Positions 34,501 to 44,613 of a stretch of 64,000 bases of DNA are shown here, piece by piece. The translations under genes were made by a program, and so were the position numbers. Origin of the DNA: Amyelois transitella (lineage: Eukaryota > Arthropoda > Insecta > Lepidoptera > Pyralidae); NCBI RefSeq assembly GCF_032362555.1, contig NC_083519.1:7581501-7645500 (forward strand), given 5' to 3'. Every line of letters begins with the position of its first letter. Position 1 is the stretch's first letter. The notes under the pieces were generated by a model, which was not told the DNA's origin, ran no database searches, and saw only the letters and a program-made list of their open reading frames with translations.

Positions 34501-37500
34501 ATGGATTGCAAAGTTTAGTAGTATTCATTGATTTTCATTGTATGTAAAAGTTTTGAAACAGACAGTCGTTGTCAGCAGACAAAGTATAATTGTATTGCGA
34601 AAAGACGATGCAAAAGTTACAAGTAGCTATTATTTTACTCTTTTTTGTAAATAATGATGGCAACCATATTTTTTCTTTACGATCCTATTTTATTATTCGT
34701 CAATTCCCGAATGGCCTTATGAAGTTACGGAAGTGCTTCCTGTGTAAGATTGCCAACAAAAATAACTAAGTATTCGCACCAAGGAAACGAAAAACTGCTT
34801 TTCTTGCCGCAAATCCGTAAATAAATAACAATGGTATTTTCCCATTTCGTTATTCTAACATTGTTTTCCTCTTACATTATTGCACCACTTATCTGCCTTA
34901 TACATATTTATATTTAGAATGTGTAAGTAAATCGGTAGGAACCTATTTCATAAATAAACCACGTACCTTTAATTTTCTTTGATTAATGTAGGTTCTTTTT
35001 TTTAATTTTGTTTTACAGTACATTAATTTCATTGCACTATGGTGAGGAAAAGCATCGTGAGAAAATCTACGCATTCAGACAACTGGAAGTGTTACCATTT
35101 TCCAATACCGTTAATGGAAATTAACGTACCCCTAAAAACCAGAGGGGAGGGGGAACAACTAGTACAACGCAACTAGGATGACTTACTTTAGAGAAGAGCT
35201 TTTCTAAGAAGTACCTCCACAGCTCGTTTCTGTATATAATATCTACGAATACTCGTGCTTTCAATCCATTTTAGGTACCTACTGAAATAAAGTTCAAATT
35301 TATGTTCCAAATGTCGTAATTAAAGGACATTTGAAAATTGTTTACCTTTATTTCGCTATGTAAAGAAATGTACTATAAAAATAGCTAGAAGTAAAAATAC
35401 TTTTATTAGTGTCGTGTGACCGTTCTGTGCTCTTTGGCGTTATCATTTAATTTTGTACTACTTGGATAGGTATTAGTTAGACTACAATCATGTACGTGAC
35501 TTAGATCCTTGCCCGACCCAAACCGTACTGTTGTAGTTCATGAAACAGCAGAATGTAACAAGACCTACCTCCGCCGGCATACTAAATAGGGGCTAGAGTA
35601 GATTTTGTATGGAGCCACAGTTACCTTTAAAAATACATATATCATAGATTTCGTAAAATAGACTAAGGATTCATCTAATGCAAGCTTCCATCCGCGCAGT
35701 TATGAACGTAGTTTGATTGATTGTTGGAATCTATATGGCATTTATAAGACTCGTAGATAAAAATAAATTACATTACTTAATTTCGGAGAAATGATAAAAT
35801 AAAATAAAAAAAAAATTAACTCAGCTTACTTGGAGACTAGTAGAACTAGTAACTCAATTATATTTAATAGGTAAGTACCTTATTCGTTTGCAAGTAAAAA
35901 CTGCGTTTCTTTTACATCTGATCAGAGATCGAACATAAAACCTTAGGATTAACCAAATCACTACTAAGGATGCTACTGGGACGGACAACTTAAGACTATT
36001 TACAAAAGCAGTCAGCCTAGACACTGAAATATTGAAAAATTGTAGGCAGAGCCATGGACCACCTCCCGTAAACTATATTCAAGGCGAGGTGCAGGTATCT
36101 CTTGGGTCGACTTTACTTCATTATGCAAAGTTAAACATTGAATATGTTAATGTAAGCATGGAGACTTCGTTACCTGCACCAAGACGCGACTCATTTGTTT
36201 TTAGCGTTTTAAGCAAGTCCCTTAATTACTAGAAAAACTGACTGTTCCCTTCAATAATAGAAACAAATGTTTTTAATAGGCCACAAAATTTACAGGTCAA
36301 ATTGACGTTCATTTCGTTTAAATAGTAAAGTCAAGATTTCTGTTATAGCTCACTTACTCAACGATATCTATATTTTATAAACTTAGTACCATGTGGCTTT
36401 TGGCACTGTAGAATAGGACCACTTCAACTCTTTCCCATGGATGTCGTAAAAGTCTACTAAGGTATAGGGTATAAACTTGGGATAAATACTTTTTTAAGGC
36501 GATGGGCTAGCATCCTGTAAATATTTGAATCTCAAATTCAGCTGTAACATAGCCTATCAGTCGTTGCGACAATTAAGGCTTTATCCACCCCATAAGGGAT
36601 AAATACGTGATCCATGTAAGTATTCATTTTAAAACATGCAAGACCCGAGCCAATAAAAAAAATAGTTTTTTTTTTATTTTGTCTCTATCATTATAATTTT
36701 AGATGTCATGATTTCATCTAATAAACTGACAATTTGAAAACTTGTTGAAATCTTGCTAATAAATTATATTTCTTTGTGGTTTCGGCATTAAAATTCAAGG
36801 TGAATCGTTTATTTTTATGACGTCTTTCAGTTTTCTCTCCTACTGTTTAAGAATAACACAGGCATTTGTGATTCCTAAAGAATACAATATGAAAAATGTT
36901 TGGTACCCTTTTAGTTGTTTATGTTATCTTACTGGCGTACTTGGTCCGATCCTAGGAAGCACGTCGAACCTTTGAGTTGAATTAAACTGGCGCCATGCAT
37001 TATTCACACGCATCAGGTTTTCTGTACAGAGATTGCATACATATCTTACTTTAAGTGCAAAATAGGACGATAATATACATATAATCTATAGAATATAATG
37101 AATTGTATTAGTGTCCGCACTAGAATAAGAAATCAACGTTATAAGTAGGAAGGTCCAGGTATCGATTCCCGGCCTGGGTCGTAGAGGTTTATCTGTAGTT
37201 TTATGTATGAACCTTTATTCCCATAACATAAGTCTCAAGATTTATTTGGGACCTGCTCAATCCATTTGTGTGATTTTTTCCCAATAAAAAAAATTATGTT
37301 CGCCAAGGAAGTTGAGCACATAAGTTTTGAAAATCATTATTCAAATTTTCTCTTTGTTCCAGCGTGTGAGGAAAAATGTATAGACTGGGAAGGGAAATCG
37401 GTGGCTCACGGCCTCCTGTACGTGCCGGGGCCCGGGGTCTGTTCCCTATGCGTCTGCTACCACACCAAGCCCATGTGGTGCAAGGCTATCTACTGTGACC

Positions 37501-38241
37501 CGCCTTATGTAAGTGTACAAGAAAGTTGTCCTTTAAAGCATACATGAGTATTCATTCTCTATTTTCAATATTTTGTCATAATTAATATACCTAATTAAAT
37601 AATATAAACTTATATTTATTATTTAATAATTTAAAAAAAAACTATTCTAAATTTACAAACTAAAAACATTATTATTTAAATTTTGGCCCCTAGGAAGGGT
37701 TCCCATCACGCAGGCAGCATTCCCGCGCTGTATAGCAATAGCAATACGCTGCGCAAGAAAGCTGCTCTATTTTCTATATTCTCTATTTTAAAATAAGTAT
37801 TCCCAACGCATTCTCGGCCTTTTTAAACAATGCACGAATGCTAAAGAGTTTTTCTATCTGAAACCAATAAGCCATCTGACCAAACATTTCCTTTTAAAAC
37901 ATCATAATATTTTAAAGTCAGCAAGCTAACACGAAACTATCAGTGTAGGTACCTATTGTCCCAGTCGTCCGAGGTATCTCTATGTTCCATCAAATATTCC
38001 TCTCCTTTAAATAACATTTCTTCATCTCTTTTTACAGTTCTGTGATAAGTTCCGAGTCGGTGAACGATGCTGCGAGTTCGAGTGCCTGGACCCGCCGGGG
38101 ACAAACGACCGGTACATGGAGCGACAAAGACTTCGAGCGCTCATCCTTGCGGGGAACTCGTCCGCGCCACACGTCGCCCCCTCCATCGAGCTAAAAGCAG
38201 GAATCTCCCTACTGGCCGTCGCCGTCGCCAGACTAGTATGA
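22584..38241 (+). CDS. Small secreted or GPI-anchored single-VWC-domain protein (3 exons)
   Basis: Exons 22584-22650, 37363-37508 and 38038-38241; donors GTAAGT and GTAAGT, acceptors CAG and CAG, frame kept, 138 residues. Exon 1 is a signal peptide rich in Ala and Leu ([20 protein letters not shown]). Exons 2 and 3 encode one von Willebrand factor type C domain: [35 protein letters not shown], then [17 protein letters not shown], 11 Cys with the typical CxxCxC and CCxxC spacings. The C-terminus ends in a hydrophobic run ([14 protein letters not shown]) after NSSAPH, which looks like a GPI signal. VWC domains often bind BMP-type ligands or other extracellular proteins, but no partner can be assigned and I do not recognise a named orthologue. 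The 14.7 kb first intron rests on matching phase and signal peptide only; extra exons or another first exon are possible. An AATAAA lies at 38539-38544. Confidence 0.75.
23945..24345 (-). repeat. SINE-like copy split by about 270 bp
   Basis: The reverse-strand tail (CACGACTATATGTATATCTT, GGGGGTAGACAGAACCCAAC, AGTCTT) at 23,960-24,006 and the expected upstream block (AATAGTGACAGGTTGCTAGT, AGCCCATCGC) at 24,286-24,316 are in correct order but separated by unrelated DNA. Confidence 0.5.
26740..26880 (+). repeat. SINE-like repeat, plus-strand member of an inverted pair
   Basis: GCGACGGGCTAGCAACATAC, TTTGAATCTCAATTCCAATA, ACGTGGCCTTTCTTTTCAAG, ACTGTTGACTCTGTATACTC and a CATACATACATAT tail. Confidence 0.75.
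26885..27045 (-). repeat. SINE-like repeat, minus-strand member of an inverted pair
   Basis: Reverse complement of the same family: GTAGACAGAGCCAACAGTCT, TGAAAAGACTGATAGGCATC, AAATAGTGGCAGGTTGCTAG, CCCATCGGC. It abuts the copy at 26,740-26,880 tail to tail. Confidence 0.75.
28125..28345 (+). repeat. Repeat copy, ATCGTGAGGAAACC / GGACTAAC family
   Basis: Starts with GGAAAACATCGTGAGGAAAC and ends with GAGGATGTAACCGGGACTAA and CGTCAGGAGAAAGAAG. Related copies lie at 35,035-35,245 and 20,835-21,065; a head-only copy lies near 62,705. Confidence 0.6.
30540..30645. repeat. CGTAG-rich repeat, second copy
   Basis: CTTCGTAGCAACTTCGTAGC, ATGCTACGGATATGTAGAAC, TCGTCGTAGCACGC; related to 22,100-22,220. 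Confidence 0.45.
31621..31675 (-). repeat. Poly-T tract with 10-bp GC-rich hairpin
   Basis: About 18 T followed closely by CCCCTGGGTG, an 8-nt loop and CACCCAGGGG. Read on the minus strand it is a stem-loop followed by poly-A, the form of a retroposon 3' end. Confidence 0.55.
32270..32444 (+). repeat. Left terminal inverted repeat of the Ginger-like element
   Basis: Contains three near-palindromic units of the form GGTAAATCYTARGATTTACC at 32294-32313, 32314-32332 and 32395-32414, the first two directly abutting. Mirrored in the right TIR. Confidence 0.85.
32764..33195 (-). CDS. Cys-rich C-terminal fragment of a Ginger/KRBA2-like integrase
   Basis: Intact 143-codon ORF in the transposon. The ATG (33195-33193) lies within the right TIR, so the repeat itself supplies the start codon. 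The N-terminal half has a small-domain pattern (VGQNVR-like: [45 protein letters not shown]). The C-terminal half is a cysteine cluster, [18 protein letters not shown] then [17 protein letters not shown], resembling a CXC (tesmin-like) metal-binding motif. I recognise this arrangement from the C-termini of integrase-bearing, KRAB-A domain protein 2-like proteins in arthropods. The integrase catalytic core, expected upstream, is missing. It could be a coding relic or a DNA-binding, repressor-like product; expression is not shown. Confidence 0.65.
   Translation of the reverse strand: MIAEKMKAKSSDKNPNVKLGQNVRLKVPDIDRAKTDPKSIIAVVIDVKDNEFYQLGTNIGVLKQLYTQNQFTSCSEDFITIEDVVKEKEVSLREVVGKLSLTGGQGFKKCNCLKKCLSKKCACKSSGLLCNSKCHNSTPCCNK
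33190..33363 (-). repeat. Right terminal inverted repeat of the Ginger-like element
   Basis: Reverse complement of 32270-32444 with scattered substitutions and small length differences in its middle; the inner edge reads AATCATTTTCAATATTTACC. Confidence 0.85.
35035..35245 (+). repeat. Repeat copy, ATCGTGAGGAAA family (degraded)
   Basis: GGTGAGGAAAAGCATCGTGA and the following AAATCTACGCATTCAGACAA mark the head; the 3' part is weak. Confidence 0.5.
36405..36625 (+). repeat. Near full-length SINE-like repeat
   Basis: Holds the 5' block (GGACCACTTCAACTCTTTCC, CATGGATGTCGTAAAAGTCT), the GGCGATGGGCTAGCATCCTG block, TTGAATCTCAAATTCAGCTG and the CCATAAGGGATAAATACGTG tail. Together with 59,410-59,690 it defines the family's full layout. 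Confidence 0.7.
37135..37215 (+). repeat. Possible tRNA-related SINE head
   Basis: GGTATCGATTCCCGGCCTGG resembles a Pol III B box (GGTTCGANTCC, with one inserted base). Only one short copy is seen, so this is weak. Confidence 0.25.
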
Positions 38242-41200
38242 AATACGACTGACAAATAGTAATTGAAATTTACCACTGAGCTGTGCTCATTTAGAAAAAG
38301 ATGTGACTATAATTGTGATTTTGAATACCTACCGACTTCATTCACGCATTATTCAATTTTAATAATTCAATTAGTTATTGAATCAATACCTACCTCTTTC
38401 AAATATGCAGTGATTAACTTAAATGTCGTTGCTACGGTAACGAGCAGCCACACGGCCTTAATTTCAACTAATCCTTTTCGCATTAGGTAGGCCCAATGCC
38501 CGTTATAGCGGAGAAGAATATTACCACATTTTTGTTTAAATAAATTATAGTTATGGATTTTTTTATACTTATCAATTAAGTTTTTGAGATCTTCATGAAG
38601 AAAATTAAGTCCCATATGTAAACTTATATATAAAGAGTAAGTACAATCTGTAAAAGTTTCTGTAAAGCAGTCCAGTCCACTTAATAATATTTTTGAGTCC
38701 TGGATCAAGAAATAGAAGGGTCCAACAATTGAGATTGTGAAGATTAGGGATCTAGAGACTGCTGTAGTAGGCTGTAAGAATTCAGCAACCTACATTTTTA
38801 AATTTAATAATTATATGCTTACCTTATAAAATATTATTAAGTATTTAAAAAGCCAAGAGGTCTTCATTAAGGCATAATAAGACCTTATTGACTAGCTAAA
38901 AGGATAATTTATTTTATACATTTTCTGTGCCTTTCTGTCAAAAAAAATCTTAATTTTTCAGTCACATAGTTACTTACTTATCATCAGTTTTCTGCTAAAC
39001 AAAACCTATGGTAAATTTGATGGTACTTACTCGTTTATAATTTTAAAAAAAGTACCACTTATTCACTTAATTTGTGCCATACATTTTTGGCGCCAAACAT
39101 TAAATAAAAATGTAACGGCGCCATACCAAATGTAGAATTTATTCATCGCCGATGAAAAATATAAATTTTGGACCAATTTTAAGTAAACAAACATATATGG
39201 AGTCTGTGTTGTTTCCGTATGTTTTTATATTTTCTTGGACTTATGTACCAATTCAGTTACAAATTATCTTAATCTTTATGACCCCGAGAGCTAGGAGTAA
39301 AACTCATTCGTAGAATATAAGTACTGCTAGTACGTAACTACGTTTTACATCCCATTACATACCTAGTCAACTAATTGTTTAGTAAAAAAAGCAACGAACA
39401 CGTAAATTGTCTTATTTACTGACAAAAAACTTTCTTTCAAAAACCAGCATCCAATGATCGTGAAACAACATTAGGTACTACTAGTAGATACATAGTACTT
39501 GCACACACGTTCAAAAAGCACCATGATTAAAAATAATTATACGGACGTTTTCGTTTCTTTTGTAAATAGGGTTAGATAGATTTAGTATTGCCCAATGCGA
39601 AACTAATTCTCTGATAAACACTTTTTATTAATTTAAGTTAGTAGGTATTTTCCTGCCCTTTAGTTAGTCAACTAGACAAAAAGATTTCGTCTTTTACTGA
39701 AGTAGAATCATTATTTTCAATAAAGTGCCTGAGAATACCCTAATTCCAAAAAGAAATAATATCTGATTTAGAAAAAGTAGGTACCTATTTCACGTCACTC
39801 ATCACTGTTGGAAATTCTCGGAATTACTCAAATCTCGACTTTTACCCGTTTCATTTCTTCAATCGATCACTTTGCTAGGCTTGCGATTAGCACTGGTATT
39901 CTAGCCTATCTAGCTCTGCAAGTAATAAGTAGCTCATAAATAAAGATCTAATTACTTCACGTAGATAGTAACTTCCTTCGAATTGTAGCTTTAAACATCA
40001 TATCATCAATATAGTGAAAGTATGTAATATTAATGAAATTTACTCAAGTAATTTTAAAGAAATTTACAAGCTGGTATTTGCAATGGCGTTTCTTTTCGAA
40101 TGTTGACCGCTGAAGAATCAATCAGTACCTAAAATAATTACACGGCGTCCTTAATTTCAAAATAATACCTACTTACCATGGGCAAGTTTCTTTACTTAGG
40201 TTAGGTACCTACCTTTTTTTGGTTTTGATTTGCGAGTTCTGTTTAAGAGGTTTAAGGTAACAATTATGTTCTGAGATTTTTTTAATATAAATAAACTTAT
40301 AAGTAGTTTTACAATGTAAAAACTCTTAATAACAATTCGTGCGCAATTTACTATTAGCAACACGCGACTTCTACCTGGTTGCGTGATTTTAAAAATAAAT
40401 TCCTCTATTTGTTTTTAAATGATATAGTGACAAATGTGACAATAATTAAACCCCATTGCGAATACACAGCGTAACTGCTGTGACATATTAAATTTATTAT
40501 ATTATTCATATATGTATTATTGTTCAATAAGTTAATCGAATCTTAAGCAATCAACCGATAGACAAGAAATAACACTTTAGATAGGAAAATGTTTTGAGTA
40601 AGCATTTGCTGGTTAATTTCTACATATAGACACGTCTATATCTCTTGCTGTGTAGACAGTGCCAACAGTCTTGAAAAGTTTAAAAACCTGTCATATTATA
40701 TTTAAGGTCGAAAAATAGTTTGAACAAAAATTCTTGAAAAATGAGTAGGTAGGTATCCTGTTTCATCACATAAATATAAAATTAAGAGAAGACACATTAG
40801 ATGAAATCGTCAACTTTCCATCATAGCTAATTCTTAATTTTTTTCTTATTACCTATGTGAATAAAAGTTATACTTCACGAAGTAAAGGATTATGCGGCTG
40901 TTATGTTTGTGTTAATTTACTTCAATTAAAGAACTTAAAAAATTTATACCTACTCAAACGGAAAAGATATTGTTCTAATAAGCAAGTACCTACTTAATTA
41001 TATCATATACTATTTATATTTTATAAACTATGTGATAATTGAGACCCAAACTAAACACAAATTTGCATTGATTTCTCTGAAAATATAACAAATGCTTGGT
41101 TTCTTTAAATAAAATATTATTGAACCTTCATAATATACCTACTTGCACACAATATTCAAAATAACTACACAATATAAAAATAATTAACTTTAAAGGTTTG

Positions 41201-41982
41201 TGATATTTTGCTGGTTGTTATATTTTGCCAATATAAATAAGATGGACAGCTTTAAGGCTTAAAATTAAGGCAATTTGACTATAAATCAATAAAAGTGTAA
41301 ATCTTGAATTATGTGAAACCCATTAATTCGCTTTTTTTTGCCAAAATGGAAGCCTTTGAAATTGGACCAATTGTTGATATAAGATTTAATTGTAATGTTT
41401 TTGACATTACATAATGAACAATAATTTCATTTTCACTGGCTTTTATTATAACAAGTTCTATGTGTAATTGGAATCTTGTCTATAATTTAGTTTCAAATAT
41501 TAATTTGGATAACTAGACATAGACATATTGTAAATATACTCATAATAGAAATACATATAATTTATGCAAACATTACTTTAAAATTAGCTTAATAAACCTT
41601 ATCATATAAACAATATGTTATGTTTTTATTTCTCTTCCATGTTACTTTTTTATAATGGAAGTATCCTTTGGGCTGGGAAACATTCAAAAAATTATTTTAG
41701 TTTAGAAAAATAAATAATCCCAATACCTACATAACTAACAAATATTTAAGACAAAAGGAGCCTAACAACACTTTGAAAAGAGATGCAATATCCCTCTCTG
41801 AACTGCCTTACAATGGTTACATTCCTAATAAACTATTAAAAACATGAAAATGCCTTAATTTTGTTATCTTACTAAATAAACAACCACGTAGTTATTCTCT
41901 TTACATTTTATTTCATTAAAATTAGTATAGCATTTAAAATTCAACAAATTAAAAAAAAAATTAAGTAATGGAATGATAAGCT
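38242..41982. other. Spacer between the VWC gene and DPM3
   Basis: AT-rich. The left end is the VWC gene's 3' UTR and a SINE-like fragment sits at 40,620-40,685. I see no further gene. Confidence 0.5.
40620..40685 (-). repeat. SINE-like repeat fragment
   Basis: Reverse-strand GACACGTCTATATCTCTTGC, TGTGTAGACAGTGCCAACAG, TCTTGAAAAG. Confidence 0.6.
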
Positions 41983-42261
41983 TTACAATTCAATTCCTTT
42001 TTCACGCAAGTCCCTTTTAGCTTCTTGGATTTGTTCTTGTAGTTCTTTGGCTGCTTCTTCACAGTTGTTGAAGGTAAACACTCTATACAGCACAACAGTT
42101 AATGCATATAACCCGAAAAGTATGATGAATATTATGGGCGAGATCATAATCAAGTTCATATTTTTATCTAAAACTGGATGTTTCACATAACCTGCAATAA
42201 GGGAGTACCATACTGCAAAGATGGCAGATATCACTGAAATCCACTCCAAAAGCTTTGTCAT
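41983..42261 (-). CDS. DPM3: Dolichol-phosphate mannosyltransferase subunit 3 (DPM3)
   Basis: 92 residues, the same length as the human protein. DPM3 is a small ER-membrane subunit that tethers and stabilises the catalytic subunit DPM1, so that dolichol-phosphate mannose is made for N-glycosylation, GPI anchors and O- or C-mannosylation. Visible: MTKLLEW start, two membrane helices (about residues 7-25 and 37-60), then the diagnostic hydrophilic tail NNCEEAAKELQEQIQEAKRD and a DLREKGIEL end, matching the DPM1-binding C-terminus of the family. The coding region is one exon. A 3' splice site (TTTCAG, minus strand) lies four bases before the ATG, and a good donor (AAAAG/GTAAGT) lies at 42,834/42,833, indicating a non-coding first exon upstream. 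A minus-strand AATAAA is present near 41,908. Confidence 0.93.
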   Translation of the reverse strand: MTKLLEWISVISAIFAVWYSLIAGYVKHPVLDKNMNLIMISPIIFIILFGLYALTVVLYRVFTFNNCEEAAKELQEQIQEAKRDLREKGIEL

Positions 42262-42269
42262 TTTTCTGA

Positions 42270-44613
42270 AATTAAAAACATACTATGTGAATATAATAAA
42301 AAAAATACATATGATAAAATTAAAATTAAAAAATGTAGGTTACTTAAGAAGACACTTATAATTAATCTACACTAAGTCCTGGGTCTGGTCATGGCATGTT
42401 CAAAAGTATTTATTATAAAATATAGTATGGTTGAGTATCTCGCAACACCAGTATTGAAATACTTCGCAGCTAACTCAGGTTGTGTAATTTGTCCTGTATA
42501 TATTTATTATTATGGATACGAAAGTAAGTTTATTAGTTTGTTTGATTGTTCTCTTCACGCGCTAAATATTGAACTTATCTTCTTGATTTTGATCTTGTTT
42601 ACATATAATTAAGTCTGAAGGTATGTTTCATCTCGGTAAAAACTAACGTTCCCTTCGTATGGGATTTGCTAAAAACCTGTAAGTACTCTTTTATAGGTGG
42701 CGCAAAATTCTCGCGGGCGGAGGTGCGGGTAAAGGCTAATATCTACTTTTCGCCCGCGCTGGGCACCGTAATTCAAATTAAAGTTTTATAAGAACTTTAC
42801 ATCATAATATTTTATTGAAAAAGGAAAACTTACCTTTTGATGTGATCTAGCAAGCTTGAACTAAAATTATTTTATTGAACAATTTCAAAGAACATCTGTA
42901 ATTCAAAAACCACAAAATAAATTTATCTATATGTTCTCTTCGAATACTTTACATTACATCTTTACATGTCAATGTCATTCACCACACGAAACGAAATAGC
43001 TCAACTGACAGTTGCAAACAAATTGTACTGATGTGACAACTGCTAGGTGATGACAACGACAATTTATTTTTTATTTTTATAGCATTGACACTAAAACTAC
43101 ATAACGTTAATTCCTTTGATCTATTTCTTTGACTTTTAACACTGCAGGTATGTGACGTGGACGTTGACAGTGTGCCTAAGTTTAAACTCATGAGTCTTAT
43201 CATTGTATACATTATTAAACACTTAGCTTAAATAGTAGTTTCGGTTGATAGGTATTAAAAGATTAAGTAATATGTTTCACCAATATGAACTTTTCAAGAA
43301 GAGGTTACCTTTGATAACCGAGAGCTCCCGAGGTTTGACGAAATTTGACTACCGGCCCGGCCATGATGGACACGCTTTGTATATTGTTTGTTTACATCCG
43401 TAATTACACGCAAATGTTACCTTTTGTGCCAAATAAAGATTTTTCTTTCTTTCTTAATTATTTGTAGGGAATTAAATTGCTTTTAAATCTGTATACTGTA
43501 TGAAACAGTTGTGTAAATATAAATAGAAATAAATACAGGAAAAAAATACATATGTGGCATGTAAAATATTGTTACTAAACAACGAGTTTGATAACCAACC
43601 GACCGCCACTAGTAGACTTAATAAATTAATAACTGACTTGCTTATATATAAGGTAGAAGAACTGTTAAGAGGAAAATGTTGCAAAAGTAAGTAAGAACAC
43701 AGTGCCGTGACCGTCAGTGTCAGTGAAAAATAATATTGTTTCATACATTTTGTACAATTGTTATTAATTATTCTGATATTTAGGTATATCATATATACAT
43801 ATATACATAACGCCTGTCTCCTATTGGGGTAGTCAGAGACCTCTCCCACTTCCTCCACACTCATTACGCTTTTCATGCATATTCGACAGGTACTTTACAT
43901 CTTCCGTTTTTAAGACATTCCAAATTTGGTTCTTGAAAGTTCGACGAGAGATTATGTAGATACATCAAGGAAAATAAGACTACGTAAGTTTAAGTTAAAC
44001 TAAAAAAGGAGAAATTTAGTTCAAGGGCACTACATATTTCTAGAGAAATTACATCCCACGACAATGCTGTGTAAGGATCGGTCTTTAAGTCTCACGAGTC
44101 TCAACAACAACGGCATGCCGGCCACGTCCTTTACAACATACTTATATTCATCACGCCTTGGAGTAAGAAGATACTCTCTCTTTAATACTCTTTCATATTT
44201 ATGGTATTGAATTACGACTTGCATTGCATTGCACATGAACCAACACAGGGAGACCCCGTAGCATATAACAAAAAAATCTGCGTTTAGTTTTTTTACTGTT
44301 TTTTATTTTTCATCTCGAACATTTATAAATTTCCGGTTGTGCTATCTGTAAGAAAAAAAAATATTTTGTTAGTGCAACACTGACTTTTGTGTCGTAAAAA
44401 GGGTGAGTGAACCGCCTCATTGTTATTTATTGCATTTGTCTCTAATAATACATTAATTAGCTGTTTTACGGGTACAGCCAGTGCAATAACATAGGTCGCG
44501 ACAGCCATGCCGATGTGAGTAATATATAAGAGGTGTGGCACGTCGCAGGGGCGTTGTTTCTTGGTGCAGTGACATTATTGGTGTGAAAAATATTCTGCCT
44601 ATCTCGACGCAAC
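42270..44613. other. DPM3 5' region and Ras1 upstream region
   Basis: Holds the DPM3 5'-UTR intron and inferred non-coding exon (ending 42,834), a repeat fragment at 42,640-42,770 with GCGGGCGGAGG / CGCCCGCGC words, a repeat at 43,785-43,875, and about 80 bp of Ras1 leader. DPM3 and Ras1 are divergently transcribed. A 68-codon minus-strand frame at 44,030-44,236 is discussed in findings. Confidence 0.5.
43785..43875 (+). repeat. Interspersed repeat, GGGGTAGGCAGAGAC family
   Basis: TATATACATAACGCCTGTCT, GGGGTAGTCAGAGACCTCTC, CCACTTCCTCC. Related to 53,725-53,835 and a weak copy at 61,995-62,115. Confidence 0.55.

Larger units (their letters stand above)
22651..37362. other. Intron 1 of the VWC gene (14.7 kb)
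   Basis: AT-rich, containing a Ginger-like transposon, SINE-like copies and other repeats listed separately. Several short open frames are present, but none has recognisable protein features apart from the one inside the transposon. Confidence 0.55.

Noticed and set aside
36032..36232. 66-codon plus-strand frame in the VWC intron
   Set aside because: Short, no motif, no splice support; cannot be told from chance.
38367..38708. 113-codon minus-strand frame downstream of the VWC gene
   Set aside because: AT-rich composition, no motif, lies in the VWC 3' UTR region; treated as chance.
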